A stretch of 40,884 nucleotides of DNA from an uncultured Acinetobacter sp. (GCA_900321205.1 ONVC01000010.1:1-40884), one strand, 5' to 3'. Shown: positions 16,733-26,571, numbered from the stretch's first letter. The notes: a model not told the origin generated them from the sequence alone. Translations and numbers: made by a program.

Positions 16733-17309
16733 GCTTCCTCCACAATTTTTTCAGAATAAGTGCTGTAATTATTGCTGTTAAAAACGCAAGTACGGTAACA
16801 ATAAGTGTCGGGAGAATAATCTCAGTCGGATTTTTTGCTCCTGCTCCTACAAGAACTGCAATTACCGTCGCAGGAATTATTTGAAATCCGGCAGTATTCA
16901 TGCCTAAAAACATGCACATAGAATCAGTTGCGGATTCTTTATCAGGATTATCTTCCTGCAGTTCCTTCATAACTTTCAATCCGATAGGTGTTGCAGCATT
17001 TGTTAATCCCAACGCATTTGCCGCAACGCTCATTGCTATATCGCCCGTAACATGCTCATTGTTCCCTCGGTCTTTGAATAAAAGTTTTGCTATCGGTTCA
17101 AGAACTTTTGCCAAAACTTTTACAAGTCCGGCTTTCTCAGCTATTCTCATCATTCCGAGCCAGAAAGCCATTATTCCTATCAGGGAAAATGCTATTTTTA
17201 CTGCCGTATTGCATGCTTCAAGCATGGAGTTTGTAACATCACCAAGCGTACCGTTTAAGGCACCTATAATCAATGAACCTGCTATCAGTATTATAAATAC
17301 GTAATTCAT
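16725..17309 (-). CDS. spmA: SpmA-like nucleoside-recognition (Gate) membrane protein
   Basis: A 194-residue protein with about five membrane helices, partner of SpmB. Diagnostic stretches are FSLIGIMAFWLGMMRIAEKA, the NALGLTNAATPIGLKVMKEL segment, and MCMFLGMNTAGFQIIPATVI. The pair is thought to form a membrane complex; its substrate is unknown. The ATG at 17309 has no Shine-Dalgarno, and a promoter (GTGACA-17-TAATAT) would start transcription at or next to the A of the ATG, so the mRNA may be leaderless. Confidence 0.9.
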   Translation of the reverse strand: MNYVFIILIAGSLIIGALNGTLGDVTNSMLEACNTAVKIAFSLIGIMAFWLGMMRIAEKAGLVKVLAKVLEPIAKLLFKDRGNNEHVTGDIAMSVAANALGLTNAATPIGLKVMKELQEDNPDKESATDSMCMFLGMNTAGFQIIPATVIAVLVGAGAKNPTEIILPTLIVTVLAFLTAIITALILKKLWRKHG

Positions 17310-17315
17310 AACTTA

Positions 17316-17344
17316 ATATTATGAAAAAAATTAGTATTTGTCAC
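17316..17344 (-). promoter_or_regulatory. Promoter of spmAB, overlapping the divergent promoter of the giant gene
   Basis: On the minus strand GTGACA (17339-17344), 17 bp, TAATAT (17316-17321). Its -35 shares five base pairs with the opposing -35, so the two promoters should exclude each other. Confidence 0.45.
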
Positions 17345-17366
17345 CATGTTTATATTATTATATAAT
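17338..17366 (+). promoter_or_regulatory. Sigma-70-type promoter of the giant coiled-coil gene cluster
   Basis: TTGTCA (17338-17343), 17 bp, TATAAT (17361-17366). The leader would be about 78 nt. Confidence 0.6.
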
Positions 17367-17450
17367 TAAAAGGAGTATTGCCGTTTTTTCTTTACATATG
17401 GTAAAGATTATGGTCAGGAGAAAAGAATATATAGGGGAAACAAGAGCGAT

Positions 17451-20400
17451 ATGGCTGATACAAATGATTTTTCAGATATAAAAGATAATTTTGATACGAT
17501 AAAAACTTTGTTGAACTCAATAAGAGCACAGGGAATTCTGAATACCTCTGATGTTGATAAATTACTCGAAGGTATTAACTCAAAGCTCGATAAAATCAAT
17601 ACGGAAGAAGATATTGATATTATTAAGGCATTTTTATCCGAGTTAAAGAAAAATTTAGATGAAAGACATGAAGTTTTAATATCAAAATTCGGTGCAATCG
17701 AGTCCCTTTTCTCAAATCTTCTTAAAAACAGTACTGATGCGGTTAAGAAAACCGAACTTCAGGAGCTTTTTGATATTGTTGCAACAAACTTATCTGTATT
17801 TTCAAGAGAAGTTGTTTCCCAAAAAGAAACCCTTACCGATATTACTTTAAGACTTGATGCAATGCGTTCTGATGACAGTCAGAAGAAAGACATTATTAAA
17901 AGTATTTCAACAGTCAGAAATGATATAGAAAAAGTTAATAACGGATTTGACTCAATTGTTATAAGTCTTAATGAAAACTTCAAAACTGTTCTGAAAACAA
18001 TATCAGAGGTTGACCAGTCTGATGCAATAAAAGGTTTTTCAGAGAAAATTGAAGATATTATTAACTCAACAAATACAATACTTTCTGCAATACAGCTTAT
18101 TGACAAAAAGAATGACGGTTTTGAAAAATCTTTTGAAAATCTTGCGACGCAGGATGATACTGCAAACATAAAAAAAGGTATTGTTGAACTTTCTGCAAAG
18201 AGTCAGGAGCTTACAAACCTTGTTGATTCCCTTGTACAAAAATCCTACAAAATGGATTCGCTGGGTGAAAAAATAGATGCTTCCGTAAATATTATCGCCG
18301 GCTTAAAAGCTGAGATTGAAGATAAAGATGACAGAGTAAAAACAGCCGTATTAGAAAAACTTTCCGAGCTGGAAGAAGTTCTTAAAGTTGTTTCGGACAA
18401 CAAAGAATTTGAAGAATTCAGAAATTCTTTGCAGTCAGTTCTCGGTGATATTTCCAAAAGTTCAGGTCAACTAAAAGATTCTATTGCTTCTGCGCTTGAT
18501 AAAATAGGCAAGTTAAACGGTGATTTGCAGGCACTTGATATTAATAATTGCTTTAAAAGTGTATCCGAAGGGATGGAAAAGGTCGGTGAAGATGTAAAAG
18601 AAAAATTTGCATCCGAAACAGACAAACTTTCTCAACTAATGGATGCAAATATTACAAGAACAATGCAGGAAATTTCTTCAAATGCAGAGGTTTTGAATAC
18701 CAGAATAAAGGAATCTCATTCTGCTATATCAGGTTTATGTGAAAAGAGTTTTGAGGAAGTAAGCGAAAGTATTATCGGACTGAAAGGTGTAGTTGCCCAA
18801 TTAGACGAAAATAACGTTTCAGCAAACAACGCAATCTTCTCAAATATTACAGACAGACTTGCCATTTTTGAAAATAGTCTTAAAACATCTCTTGAAAAAC
18901 AGGAAGATTATCTTTCCGGTTCTTCAAACAACATATTTGAGCAAATAACAAACATCAAGAATATTACAGACGGTATTGATTACAAACTTGATTCAAACGC
19001 AATTGATTTTAATAATACAAAAAAAGAATATAAAGAACTTACTGAAGCCGTAAATAATGTTTTGGCTCTTGATTTTGTCGAAGTAGTTAAAGATGTTAAG
19101 GCCGAACTCTTTGCGGTAAAAGAAGATTTGTCAACGGCGGTAGAAACTTCGCAAACTGATTTATCAGAAACTCTGACAAAAGATTTGTTCGGAAAGTATG
19201 AGCTGGTTGTAAGCAGATTAGACAGTGTTGAAGACCAGTTAAAAATTGCTCAGGCTGAAGCTCTCAAATCATTAGATGAAGTTCTTACAAAAATTTCAGC
19301 TTCTATTGTTGACATTTTGTCATACGTAAGTACATCAAAAGAAGCAAGTACGGAAGCATTTGAAGAAAAACTCGACGAAACCGTCAGATATATTCAGGAC
19401 AGCAATTTAAACTATATTGACAGTGTACATGATGTCGTTGATGCCGTCAGAGAAAAAATTGAAGACATTATGAAACAGATGAACAATGCGTCAGAGGGAA
19501 GACTTGAAAAAATTACATCTTCCGTTCAGGACGCAAAGAAAACAATCCAGCAAGATTTATTAACCGCATACGATAAACTGGATGAAATTAAACTTGATGT
19601 TAATTCTTTGAACAATTCGTTAAATGAAAAATTTGAAGAAAATGCAAGCATATTGAGTAAAGCATCGGAAGGAAGACTGGAAAAAATTACTGCATCTGTT
19701 TATGACGTAAAACAGTCAACACAACAGGATTTCGCAGCAGCTTATGAAAAACTGAACAGTATAAAGAATGATGTAAATACTATAAGCAGCGAGCTCAAAG
19801 AAAAAATTGAAGAAAATGCAAAAATTTCTCAAAGTGAATCAGAAGAAAGACTGGAAAAAATTACATCTTCCGTTCAGGATGTAAAACAGTCTGTAAAAGA
19901 AGATTTAATAACAGCTTATACCCAGTTAGCTGATATAAAAGATGATGTAAGTGCCTTGGGTAATGAACTAAAAGGAAAAATAGATGAAAATGCCAAATCT
20001 TCTCAGGATGCATCCGAAGGAAGACTGGAAAAAATTACATCTTCGGTTCAGGACGCAAAACAGTCCATAAAAGCAGATTTGGCATCAGCTTATACCAAAC
20101 TGACTGATATCAAAGATAATGTTGATACTTTAACAGATGCGGTTACTCTTAACAAAGACAGTGTTTCAGATAGTTTTGCTCAAATTATATCAACAACAGG
20201 AACTCTTCAGGAAGCTTTTGATTCAAAAATGGAAGCTCTTAAAAAATCTTTACTCGATACAGTATCAGGATTTAAGAGTGATTTGACTTGTGAAAATGCA
20301 GATAATATGAGCGAGCTTAAATTCAATGCGGAATCTATTCAGGTGCGTTCTTATCAGCAGACGCTGGATTTAAAAAATGAATTAAAAGCTGAAATCGCAG

Positions 20401-23400
20401 GGATAATAGAAGCATTAAAATTAAATATTATTGGTTTATCGGAAATTGTATCAAGCACATCTCTTAAAATTGAAGGTGCAAACAAAGAAGTTATAGATTT
20501 TGTAAAAAATGATTTTACTTCTAAGGTAAATGATTCCGTTGATTCAATTAAGACAAATACTGCAGACGTTTTATCCGAAATCGAAATTAAAGTTTCGGAT
20601 GTTGTAAACGGTTTTGATAAAATTGAATCTTCCGTAACAAATCTTTCAACTGAAACTACCAGCTCTCTTGCCGGAGCACTTTCAAAAATGCTCGAAAACT
20701 TTTCAGCGCTCAATGCTTCGCTCGAAAGTTTTGATGAAAAATCAGCAGCAAGATTGATGGAAAACTCCGAAGTACTGCGAAAAGATTTTGATGTGGTTAA
20801 AAGAAAATTGTCTGATTTGGACAGTCAGTTTGATGAAGACTTATCGCACCAGATATCAATAATTGAGGGTAGTTTTGAATCTCTTAACCTGATGCTTGTT
20901 GATATAATGAACCAGGCTTCTGATACGTTAGGGGAACGTATTAAGAAAGAATTAAGCGGAGCTTCCGCTCAGATGAGTCAGTCTTTATCAGAAGAGCTCG
21001 AACAATATAAAGTTCAGATTGCAGAACTTTTTGAAGGGATGCTGGGTAAGAACAGTGAGCAGGCTGAATTTATTAAAGGATGCGCATTAGAACTTAATAA
21101 AGTTCTAGCAGACACTCTTGAAGAAAAGGGTAAAGAGGCTGTTTTACAGATAGATGATATCGGTAATCGGCTCAAAGAAATGATTCATGAAAACGTAGAA
21201 GTAACTTCTGCTGATTATGATGATTTAAAAGTTAAGCTAAGTGAATTTACTGATAGAGTTGAAAGACAGAATAACGTATTAGTAGAAACCATAAGAGCTC
21301 AACTTGATGACGTTGCAAAATTTGTTGACTCTAATTTAGATATTCAGGCTCAGGAAGTTAACTCTGCTTTTGAAGAAATTTCATCCGGGGTACAAAAAGT
21401 TGTATCTACAGTAAGAGATTTTAATAATGAGTGGACTCCGAAAATTTCCGAAGTACAGGCTGCAATAAAAGAAACCGGAGAAAAATATGATGCAAGTTCC
21501 GCATCTTTTGAAGGAAAATTACAGTCTATTATTGATGAAGAGTTAAAACCGAGTTTTGATACATTGAACGAAAAACTGAGAATTTTCTTTGATGAAAATA
21601 TGATGACTTTTGTTACTCAATATACTAACTCAAATACAAAACTCTCAGAAGATATAACTGCGGGACTTTCTTCTTTCAGAAGTGATTTGCTTGCAATAAA
21701 TGAAAGACTTGATAAAGATGAACTTTCAAGGCTTGATATACAGCAGGCTAATCTGAAAGAAATGCAGGATAACTTTAATAAAATATCTGAAGAACTTAAA
21801 GAAAATGTTAAAGCAGATATTCTTTCTTCAGCTGACATGCTGAATACCACAACAGCTGAAGGGTATGAAAAATTAGGACAAACTCTTAATGACAAAGTTA
21901 CCGAGCTTCAGGCTCAAATTGATAGCATCAAACAAAATTCAATAGTATGTCGTGATGTGATAACAAAACTTATTAAAGAACAGTCTGAACTGATGTCTGA
22001 AAAGATTGAAAAAGAAACAGAAATCCTGATTGGTGAACTTATAGAAAGATTTAACAGTCTTGTATCTGCTCATAAAGACGATATGTCGCTTTTGACAACA
22101 GCAGTTGAGGACAGTGTTTCGGGGTATATTATTGATGCAGTTAATGATTTGAAATCATATATGGATGTTAAGACAGATTCTTCCGTTATTGACGGGAAGC
22201 TGGACTCTCTGAGAACAGAACTTTCAAAAGTCCTTGATGATACAACAGAAAATATTAACAGATTACTTCAGGCAAGTGTATTTGCTGATGCCATATCAGA
22301 TCTTCGTGCTACAAATGAAGTTCTCATAAATACAATGTCGGAAAAACTGAATTCGCAAATCCGGAGTTTTATTGGAGAAAATGTCTCCGCAAAAATTGAT
22401 GATAAGTTTAATCTGCTTGATAAGAAATTTGTAGATACTATAGTCGAAAAGTATGAAGAGGTTAAAATGCTTTCGACACAGTATAACAAATCTTTTGAAC
22501 AAATTTCAGGCTCCGTGTCAGAGCTTGTTACAAGATTTGCTGATTCAAAAGATGAAATTAACAATAATCTTAAAACTCTCGTTGGTGGCATAAATAAATC
22601 TGTTGATGAGTTAAAAGCAAGTTTTGCCGATTTAAAAGCTCAGATAATGAACAAATCATTTGACGAAGCATTCCATGAATCGGTTCGTAATCAGATTAAA
22701 GGTATTGAAGAGCTTATACATGATCAGTTGGGATTTATTGAAGATATCAATGACCTTTGCGGCTCTAATTTACCCGAAATAGTAGAAGTTAATACTCTTG
22801 TCAAACACAGTATTGCCAAATCTCTCGATGAAATTTCGACTAAACTGAGCAGTCATGATGAGGCCGCCGGAACGCTTAAAAACGATTTGAACAATTTAAA
22901 ATCAGATATAATAACAAGGTTTATTGATGTATTTAACCAGATCTCATTCGTAACAGAGCAGGAAGAAATCCTTGATTTTATTCAGGAAAAACATTCAGAA
23001 CTGATTACTATACTCAGCCATATTGTTACGACAACAGGTGACATTGAAGAAGTTAAAGAGGGTGTTTCTCTCGTTGATAACAAACTTGATGTCTTGAAAG
23101 ATGATATTGATTTAATTAATGAAAAATTAACTTCAATAATGTCTTCTGACGGTGATATTGATTATGTTTACAGCTTCCGTGATTTAGAATCGGATATTGC
23201 AAATCTTCGTATTGTTCTTAACGAAATGAAAGAAGATAACAAATCACAGGAATTTGCTGATTTAATAAGTTCTACAAATAATATTTATGAAATTGTAAAC
23301 ACAATAAAATCTGAACTGCCGAAGTTTGAAGCGGAAGAATTTAAGAAAGATTTTAATAATCTGGCAGAAGATATTGTAAGTATCAGCACCAGAACTAATA

Positions 23401-24101
23401 AACTTATACTTACATCAGATGAATCATATAAGACATTACAAGACAATTTGCAGGACTTCAAGCTTGTAATTGATGACCTTGATGAAAGAACAAGAAACTT
23501 TGCACACGAATCAGGAATCGATAAGCTAGATGTAAAACTTGCTGCAATCAACACCATGATTAAAAGTGGTGCGCAGACCAATCAGGTGTTTAATCAGGTG
23601 TTTGAATATCTTGCTGAGTGGGTTGATAAAGCAGGAGAACAGCTTGCCGTAATCTCAGATAAGGTTGACACTCTTGATGATATCGGACAAATAAGGGTAA
23701 TGCTTGAAGATTTGAGAGCGGAAGCTCAGGATAATACTGATTCTGCCGAACTTGTCAGTGCTCTTGAACAGGTTTTTGATAAACAAACAAAACGAATATC
23801 TTCTCTTGAAGCAAAATTAGATAAGATGATTGTTGCAACTAATGTAAATTCTAAAAAATCAAAAACTGAAACCAAGCCGATTGAAGATGCCCTGAACAAA
23901 TTTTTATCTGAAATTGAAGGTAAATTTATTTCTCAGCAGGATAAAATAAATTCATTGGAAACAAAACTGGAAGAAGTTGTATCTTTGATGGATAATAAAG
24001 ATACGGCTCAGCTGACCAAAAAAGTCGGCGGTATGGACAGACAGCTTGCAAAACTTAATAAGAGTATCGAAAAAATAGCATCAAATGTTGTTGAAAAGTA
24101 A
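17451..24101 (+). CDS. Giant 2216-residue coiled-coil protein with internal tandem repeats
   Basis: There is no signal peptide, membrane helix or recognised catalytic motif. Nearly the whole product is heptad-rich helix dominated by K, E, D, S, L, I and N. It opens MADTNDFSDIKDNFDTIKTL and ends with a basic KSIEKIASNVVEK. Around residues 680-910 a 58-residue unit starting ASEGRLEKITSSVQD is repeated four times. Similarity to chemoreceptor or tape-measure proteins is compositional only, as no methyl-accepting hairpin or phage neighbours are present. The ribosome site is weak (AGAG close to the ATG, AGGGG 13 nt upstream), but no better start exists. It overlaps the next gene by 17 bp. A cytoskeletal, scaffold or envelope-spanning spacer role is conceivable; the function is unknown. 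Confidence 0.85.
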   Translation: MADTNDFSDIKDNFDTIKTLLNSIRAQGILNTSDVDKLLEGINSKLDKINTEEDIDIIKAFLSELKKNLDERHEVLISKFGAIESLFSNLLKNSTDAVKKTELQELFDIVATNLSVFSREVVSQKETLTDITLRLDAMRSDDSQKKDIIKSISTVRNDIEKVNNGFDSIVISLNENFKTVLKTISEVDQSDAIKGFSEKIEDIINSTNTILSAIQLIDKKNDGFEKSFENLATQDDTANIKKGIVELSAKSQELTNLVDSLVQKSYKMDSLGEKIDASVNIIAGLKAEIEDKDDRVKTAVLEKLSELEEVLKVVSDNKEFEEFRNSLQSVLGDISKSSGQLKDSIASALDKIGKLNGDLQALDINNCFKSVSEGMEKVGEDVKEKFASETDKLSQLMDANITRTMQEISSNAEVLNTRIKESHSAISGLCEKSFEEVSESIIGLKGVVAQLDENNVSANNAIFSNITDRLAIFENSLKTSLEKQEDYLSGSSNNIFEQITNIKNITDGIDYKLDSNAIDFNNTKKEYKELTEAVNNVLALDFVEVVKDVKAELFAVKEDLSTAVETSQTDLSETLTKDLFGKYELVVSRLDSVEDQLKIAQAEALKSLDEVLTKISASIVDILSYVSTSKEASTEAFEEKLDETVRYIQDSNLNYIDSVHDVVDAVREKIEDIMKQMNNASEGRLEKITSSVQDAKKTIQQDLLTAYDKLDEIKLDVNSLNNSLNEKFEENASILSKASEGRLEKITASVYDVKQSTQQDFAAAYEKLNSIKNDVNTISSELKEKIEENAKISQSESEERLEKITSSVQDVKQSVKEDLITAYTQLADIKDDVSALGNELKGKIDENAKSSQDASEGRLEKITSSVQDAKQSIKADLASAYTKLTDIKDNVDTLTDAVTLNKDSVSDSFAQIISTTGTLQEAFDSKMEALKKSLLDTVSGFKSDLTCENADNMSELKFNAESIQVRSYQQTLDLKNELKAEIAGIIEALKLNIIGLSEIVSSTSLKIEGANKEVIDFVKNDFTSKVNDSVDSIKTNTADVLSEIEIKVSDVVNGFDKIESSVTNLSTETTSSLAGALSKMLENFSALNASLESFDEKSAARLMENSEVLRKDFDVVKRKLSDLDSQFDEDLSHQISIIEGSFESLNLMLVDIMNQASDTLGERIKKELSGASAQMSQSLSEELEQYKVQIAELFEGMLGKNSEQAEFIKGCALELNKVLADTLEEKGKEAVLQIDDIGNRLKEMIHENVEVTSADYDDLKVKLSEFTDRVERQNNVLVETIRAQLDDVAKFVDSNLDIQAQEVNSAFEEISSGVQKVVSTVRDFNNEWTPKISEVQAAIKETGEKYDASSASFEGKLQSIIDEELKPSFDTLNEKLRIFFDENMMTFVTQYTNSNTKLSEDITAGLSSFRSDLLAINERLDKDELSRLDIQQANLKEMQDNFNKISEELKENVKADILSSADMLNTTTAEGYEKLGQTLNDKVTELQAQIDSIKQNSIVCRDVITKLIKEQSELMSEKIEKETEILIGELIERFNSLVSAHKDDMSLLTTAVEDSVSGYIIDAVNDLKSYMDVKTDSSVIDGKLDSLRTELSKVLDDTTENINRLLQASVFADAISDLRATNEVLINTMSEKLNSQIRSFIGENVSAKIDDKFNLLDKKFVDTIVEKYEEVKMLSTQYNKSFEQISGSVSELVTRFADSKDEINNNLKTLVGGINKSVDELKASFADLKAQIMNKSFDEAFHESVRNQIKGIEELIHDQLGFIEDINDLCGSNLPEIVEVNTLVKHSIAKSLDEISTKLSSHDEAAGTLKNDLNNLKSDIITRFIDVFNQISFVTEQEEILDFIQEKHSELITILSHIVTTTGDIEEVKEGVSLVDNKLDVLKDDIDLINEKLTSIMSSDGDIDYVYSFRDLESDIANLRIVLNEMKEDNKSQEFADLISSTNNIYEIVNTIKSELPKFEAEEFKKDFNNLAEDIVSISTRTNKLILTSDESYKTLQDNLQDFKLVIDDLDERTRNFAHESGIDKLDVKLAAINTMIKSGAQTNQVFNQVFEYLAEWVDKAGEQLAVISDKVDTLDDIGQIRVMLEDLRAEAQDNTDSAELVSALEQVFDKQTKRISSLEAKLDKMIVATNVNSKKSKTETKPIEDALNKFLSEIEGKFISQQDKINSLETKLEEVVSLMDNKDTAQLTKKVGGMDRQLAKLNKSIEKIASNVVEK
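19488..20183 (+). repeat. Four tandem 174-bp repeats inside the giant gene
   Basis: The units begin at 19488, 19662, 19836 and 20010, an exact 174-bp (58-codon) period. Each opens with a variant of ASEGRLEKITSSVQD. The fourth diverges after about 45 residues. Recent in-frame duplication is the simplest origin. Confidence 0.85.
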
Positions 24102-25473
24102 AATAGACGATTTAAAAAAAGTATTAAGCAAAGACAAAATCCTTTTCGGTGAAGAGGAAAGATATTGTTATGCAGAAGACTCAGCAAATATACGTAAAGA
24201 AACAGGAATACCTGATTTGGTTGTTTTTGCCGAAACTGTTGAGGATGTTCAGCAGATTGTAAAATACGCAAATATTCATAATATTCCTATCATATCACGC
24301 GGAGCCGGAACTAATATGGTTGGTTCTTGTGTCTGTATGGAAGGCGGAATTGTTTTAAACTTTTCAAGAATGAATAAGATATTAGAGTTTAATCCTGATG
24401 ACATGACAATGAAGGTTCAGCCGGGAGTTGTACTTGCAGATATAAAAAACATGGCTGAAAGTGCAGGCTTATTTTACCCTCCTGACCCTGCTAACTTTAA
24501 AGTTTCTACAATAGGAGGAAGTATAGCGCAGTCCTCCGGTGGGGCAAAGTCTTTTAAATATGGTACTACTAAAGACTATATTTTAAGTTTAAAGGTTGTT
24601 CTTGCAGACGGAACACTTCTTCGACTCGGTTCAGGAACTATAAAGGATGCTGTCGGTTATCATCTTAACCAGCTTATAATAGGAAGTGAAGGTACTCTTG
24701 CAATAGTAGTTGAGGCTGAACTCAAACTTATTCCGAAACCGGAATCAAACGCTCTTATAACAGCTTATTTCGACAGTATAGAAACAGCTGTTGCAGGTGT
24801 AAACGGTATAATAAGAGCCAGAATATTCCCTTCTACTATTGATTTTATGGATAAAAATGCCATCAATACAGTTGAAAAATTTTATCCAAGCGGATTAAAA
24901 ACAGATAAAGAATGTATGCTTCTTATTGAAGTCGACGGTTTTGCTTCATCGATAGGAACTCAGTTAAACCGTGTGGAGAAAGCTTTGAGAGAAAACGGAG
25001 CATCTGACATAGTATCAGTTTTCGGCAAAGATGATATGGAAGCAGTGTGGACCGCAAGGCGCGCCAGCTATGGTGCAACGGCAAAACTTGCACCTGATGT
25101 TGTAACGGATGACCTTATTGTGCCGCGTTCTTCTTTATCAAAAATGGTATGCGGCTGCAGAGATATTTGCAAAAAACATAATCTTCATGTATGTATAGTA
25201 GGTCATGTCGGTGACGGGAATGTGCATCCGCAGATAGCTTTAAATCTGGAAAATGATGAGGAATATAAAAATTTAATGGACGCAAAAAGTGAAATATATT
25301 CGCTTGCTATTTCTCTCGGAGGAACAATCTCCGCTGAACACGGTATCGGTATAGAAAAGATATCGTACGCAGAAAAGATATTAGGAAATGATGTTATTGA
25401 GCAAATGCGTAAAATTAAAACACTTTTTGATCCTACGGGAATACTAAACCCGGGAAAAATATTTAAAATGTAA
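24085..25473 (+). CDS. glcD: FAD-linked oxidase of the GlcD / D-lactate dehydrogenase family
   Basis: A flavoprotein expected to oxidise a 2-hydroxy acid such as glycolate or D-lactate. The product is 462 residues, typical of GlcD. The N-terminal FAD_binding_4 domain has RGAGTNMVGSC, TIGGSIAQSSGGAKSFKYG and IGSEGTLAIVVEAEL. The C-terminal FAD-oxidase domain has VGHVGDGNVHP (metal/substrate histidines) and SAEHGIGIEK, ending PTGILNPGKIF. The ATG lies 17 bp inside the end of the giant coiled-coil gene, so translation is probably coupled. No glcE or glcF partner is adjacent, so electron acceptor and substrate are open. Confidence 0.9.
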   Translation: MLLKSKIDDLKKVLSKDKILFGEEERYCYAEDSANIRKETGIPDLVVFAETVEDVQQIVKYANIHNIPIISRGAGTNMVGSCVCMEGGIVLNFSRMNKILEFNPDDMTMKVQPGVVLADIKNMAESAGLFYPPDPANFKVSTIGGSIAQSSGGAKSFKYGTTKDYILSLKVVLADGTLLRLGSGTIKDAVGYHLNQLIIGSEGTLAIVVEAELKLIPKPESNALITAYFDSIETAVAGVNGIIRARIFPSTIDFMDKNAINTVEKFYPSGLKTDKECMLLIEVDGFASSIGTQLNRVEKALRENGASDIVSVFGKDDMEAVWTARRASYGATAKLAPDVVTDDLIVPRSSLSKMVCGCRDICKKHNLHVCIVGHVGDGNVHPQIALNLENDEEYKNLMDAKSEIYSLAISLGGTISAEHGIGIEKISYAEKILGNDVIEQMRKIKTLFDPTGILNPGKIFKM

Positions 25474-25484
25474 GAGGTATGGAT

Positions 25485-25802
25485 ATGGATATTATAGTTG
25501 TATATTGTACGGTGCCTGAAAAAAAACTGGCAAAGGATATCACAAAAGTATTGTTAAAACATAAATTAGCTGCTTGTGTCAGTCAAATCGAAAATGTGCG
25601 TTCTACATTTTCCTGGGATGGTGAAATAAACGAAGAAAAAGAAATTTTGCTCATGATAAAAACCAGGAGAGCAAATTACGGAAAAATAAAACTTGTAATT
25701 GAGGATATGCATTCCTATACAGTTCCTGAAATTATTGCATTACCTATTGTTGATTGCAGTGAAGATTATTTGAAATGGCTTGTGAAAGAAACAGAATCAT
25801 AG
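25485..25802 (+). CDS. cutA: CutA1 divalent-cation tolerance protein
   Basis: A small trimeric cytoplasmic protein linked to copper and other divalent cation tolerance; its exact biochemical role is unsettled. It carries the family features VVYCTVPEKKLAKDI, KHKLAACVSQI, STFSWDGEINEEKEILLMIKT, HSYTVPEIIALPI and YLKWL. Two in-frame ATGs are possible. The second (25485) stands 7 nt from AGAGG and is preferred; the first (25479) is only 1 nt from it. The 3' end overlaps the following protease gene by 28 bp. Confidence 0.93.
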   Translation: MDIIVVYCTVPEKKLAKDITKVLLKHKLAACVSQIENVRSTFSWDGEINEEKEILLMIKTRRANYGKIKLVIEDMHSYTVPEIIALPIVDCSEDYLKWLVKETES

Positions 25803-26548
25803 AGTTAAAAAAGTATTTATCATCTCTGGGAATAAGTGTTAATATTGGTAAAAATAAAGCCAGAGGGCATAAGGGTATTTTTATGCATTCTTTTGACAAC
25901 TTCAGAATAGATATTTCTGAAAATGTTGTTCAGGAGGATGTTTTATCCGTAATATTGCATGAGTTTGCACATTATATTCATTATAACAGCGATAAAAAAC
26001 TGAGCTCGCTTGATTTTATTTTTGGTAAAGTAACCGATGAAATAAAAGAAGAACTGATTAAAATTACTGTTGATGAAATTCCAAAAGACTTTGCCTCTGC
26101 TCTCTATACTAAAAAATCAAAACTTAGTGATGAAATCAAATGTTTGACAAAAAAAATGAAAACTTATCGACCGGAGTTTAAGTTATCGGATAAATATTTT
26201 CAAACAAGCTGCAGGCTGAGTTATCCTGTTAAATATTTGTTAAAATACGACCGCGTGAAATTCGGAGAAAAAATATATTCTGTTGATAAACTGGCAGATT
26301 ATAACCTCTGTGAAGAAGACATACTGTATTTGCTTATAAAATCAAAACAAAGGGGGATAAAACGAATAAATTCAAGGATATCAAGGCTAAACAGATATTA
26401 CAATAATCCTTCAGAATTATTTGCACGATTTTTAGATTCGTATTATACGAATCCGGAATATACAAAAACAACTGCTCCTGTGTCATCATACACTCTCAGC
26501 AAATCAAACAATCCGTATATAAAAAAACTTAATCATATTTTTTGTTAA
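25775..26548 (+). CDS. Putative HExxH zinc metalloprotease
   Basis: A 257-residue soluble protein with a gluzincin-like active site: H62-E63-F-A-H66 within VILHEFAHYIHY, and a downstream NPSELFARF (E214) as likely third zinc ligand. The rest is lysine-rich and helical (CLTKKMKTYRPEF, SCRLSYPVKYLL). No signal peptide. It overlaps cutA by 28 bp and belongs to the same transcription unit. The family is not recognised beyond the zincin motif. Substrate unknown. Confidence 0.75.
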   Translation: MACERNRIIELKKYLSSLGISVNIGKNKARGHKGIFMHSFDNFRIDISENVVQEDVLSVILHEFAHYIHYNSDKKLSSLDFIFGKVTDEIKEELIKITVDEIPKDFASALYTKKSKLSDEIKCLTKKMKTYRPEFKLSDKYFQTSCRLSYPVKYLLKYDRVKFGEKIYSVDKLADYNLCEEDILYLLIKSKQRGIKRINSRISRLNRYYNNPSELFARFLDSYYTNPEYTKTTAPVSSYTLSKSNNPYIKKLNHIFC

Positions 26549-26571
26549 AATACTTTATTTTTTAGTATAAA
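26542..26571 (+). promoter_or_regulatory. Possible internal promoter before the TPR gene
   Basis: TTGTTA (26542-26547), 18 bp, TATAAA (26566-26571), in the 60-bp AT-rich gap after the protease gene. A second TATAAT lies shortly downstream without a good -35. Confidence 0.35.

Noticed and set aside
16199-17309. Evidence for sporulation from spmA and spmB
   Set aside because: The pair is widespread in non-sporulating bacteria, and no other sporulation gene is present.
17397-17480. Upstream open frame of about 27 codons overlapping the start of the giant gene
   Set aside because: Its ATG has no ribosome site within range and the peptide shows no conserved feature. Translational coupling is possible but unsupported.
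19488-20183. CRISPR-like or satellite array
   Set aside because: The 174-bp repeats are translated in frame with gradual divergence and no unique spacers, so they are protein repeats.
17451-24101. Phage tape-measure or chemotaxis receptor identity for the giant protein
   Set aside because: No phage structural neighbours, no membrane helices and no methyl-accepting hairpin motif; the resemblance is only heptad composition.
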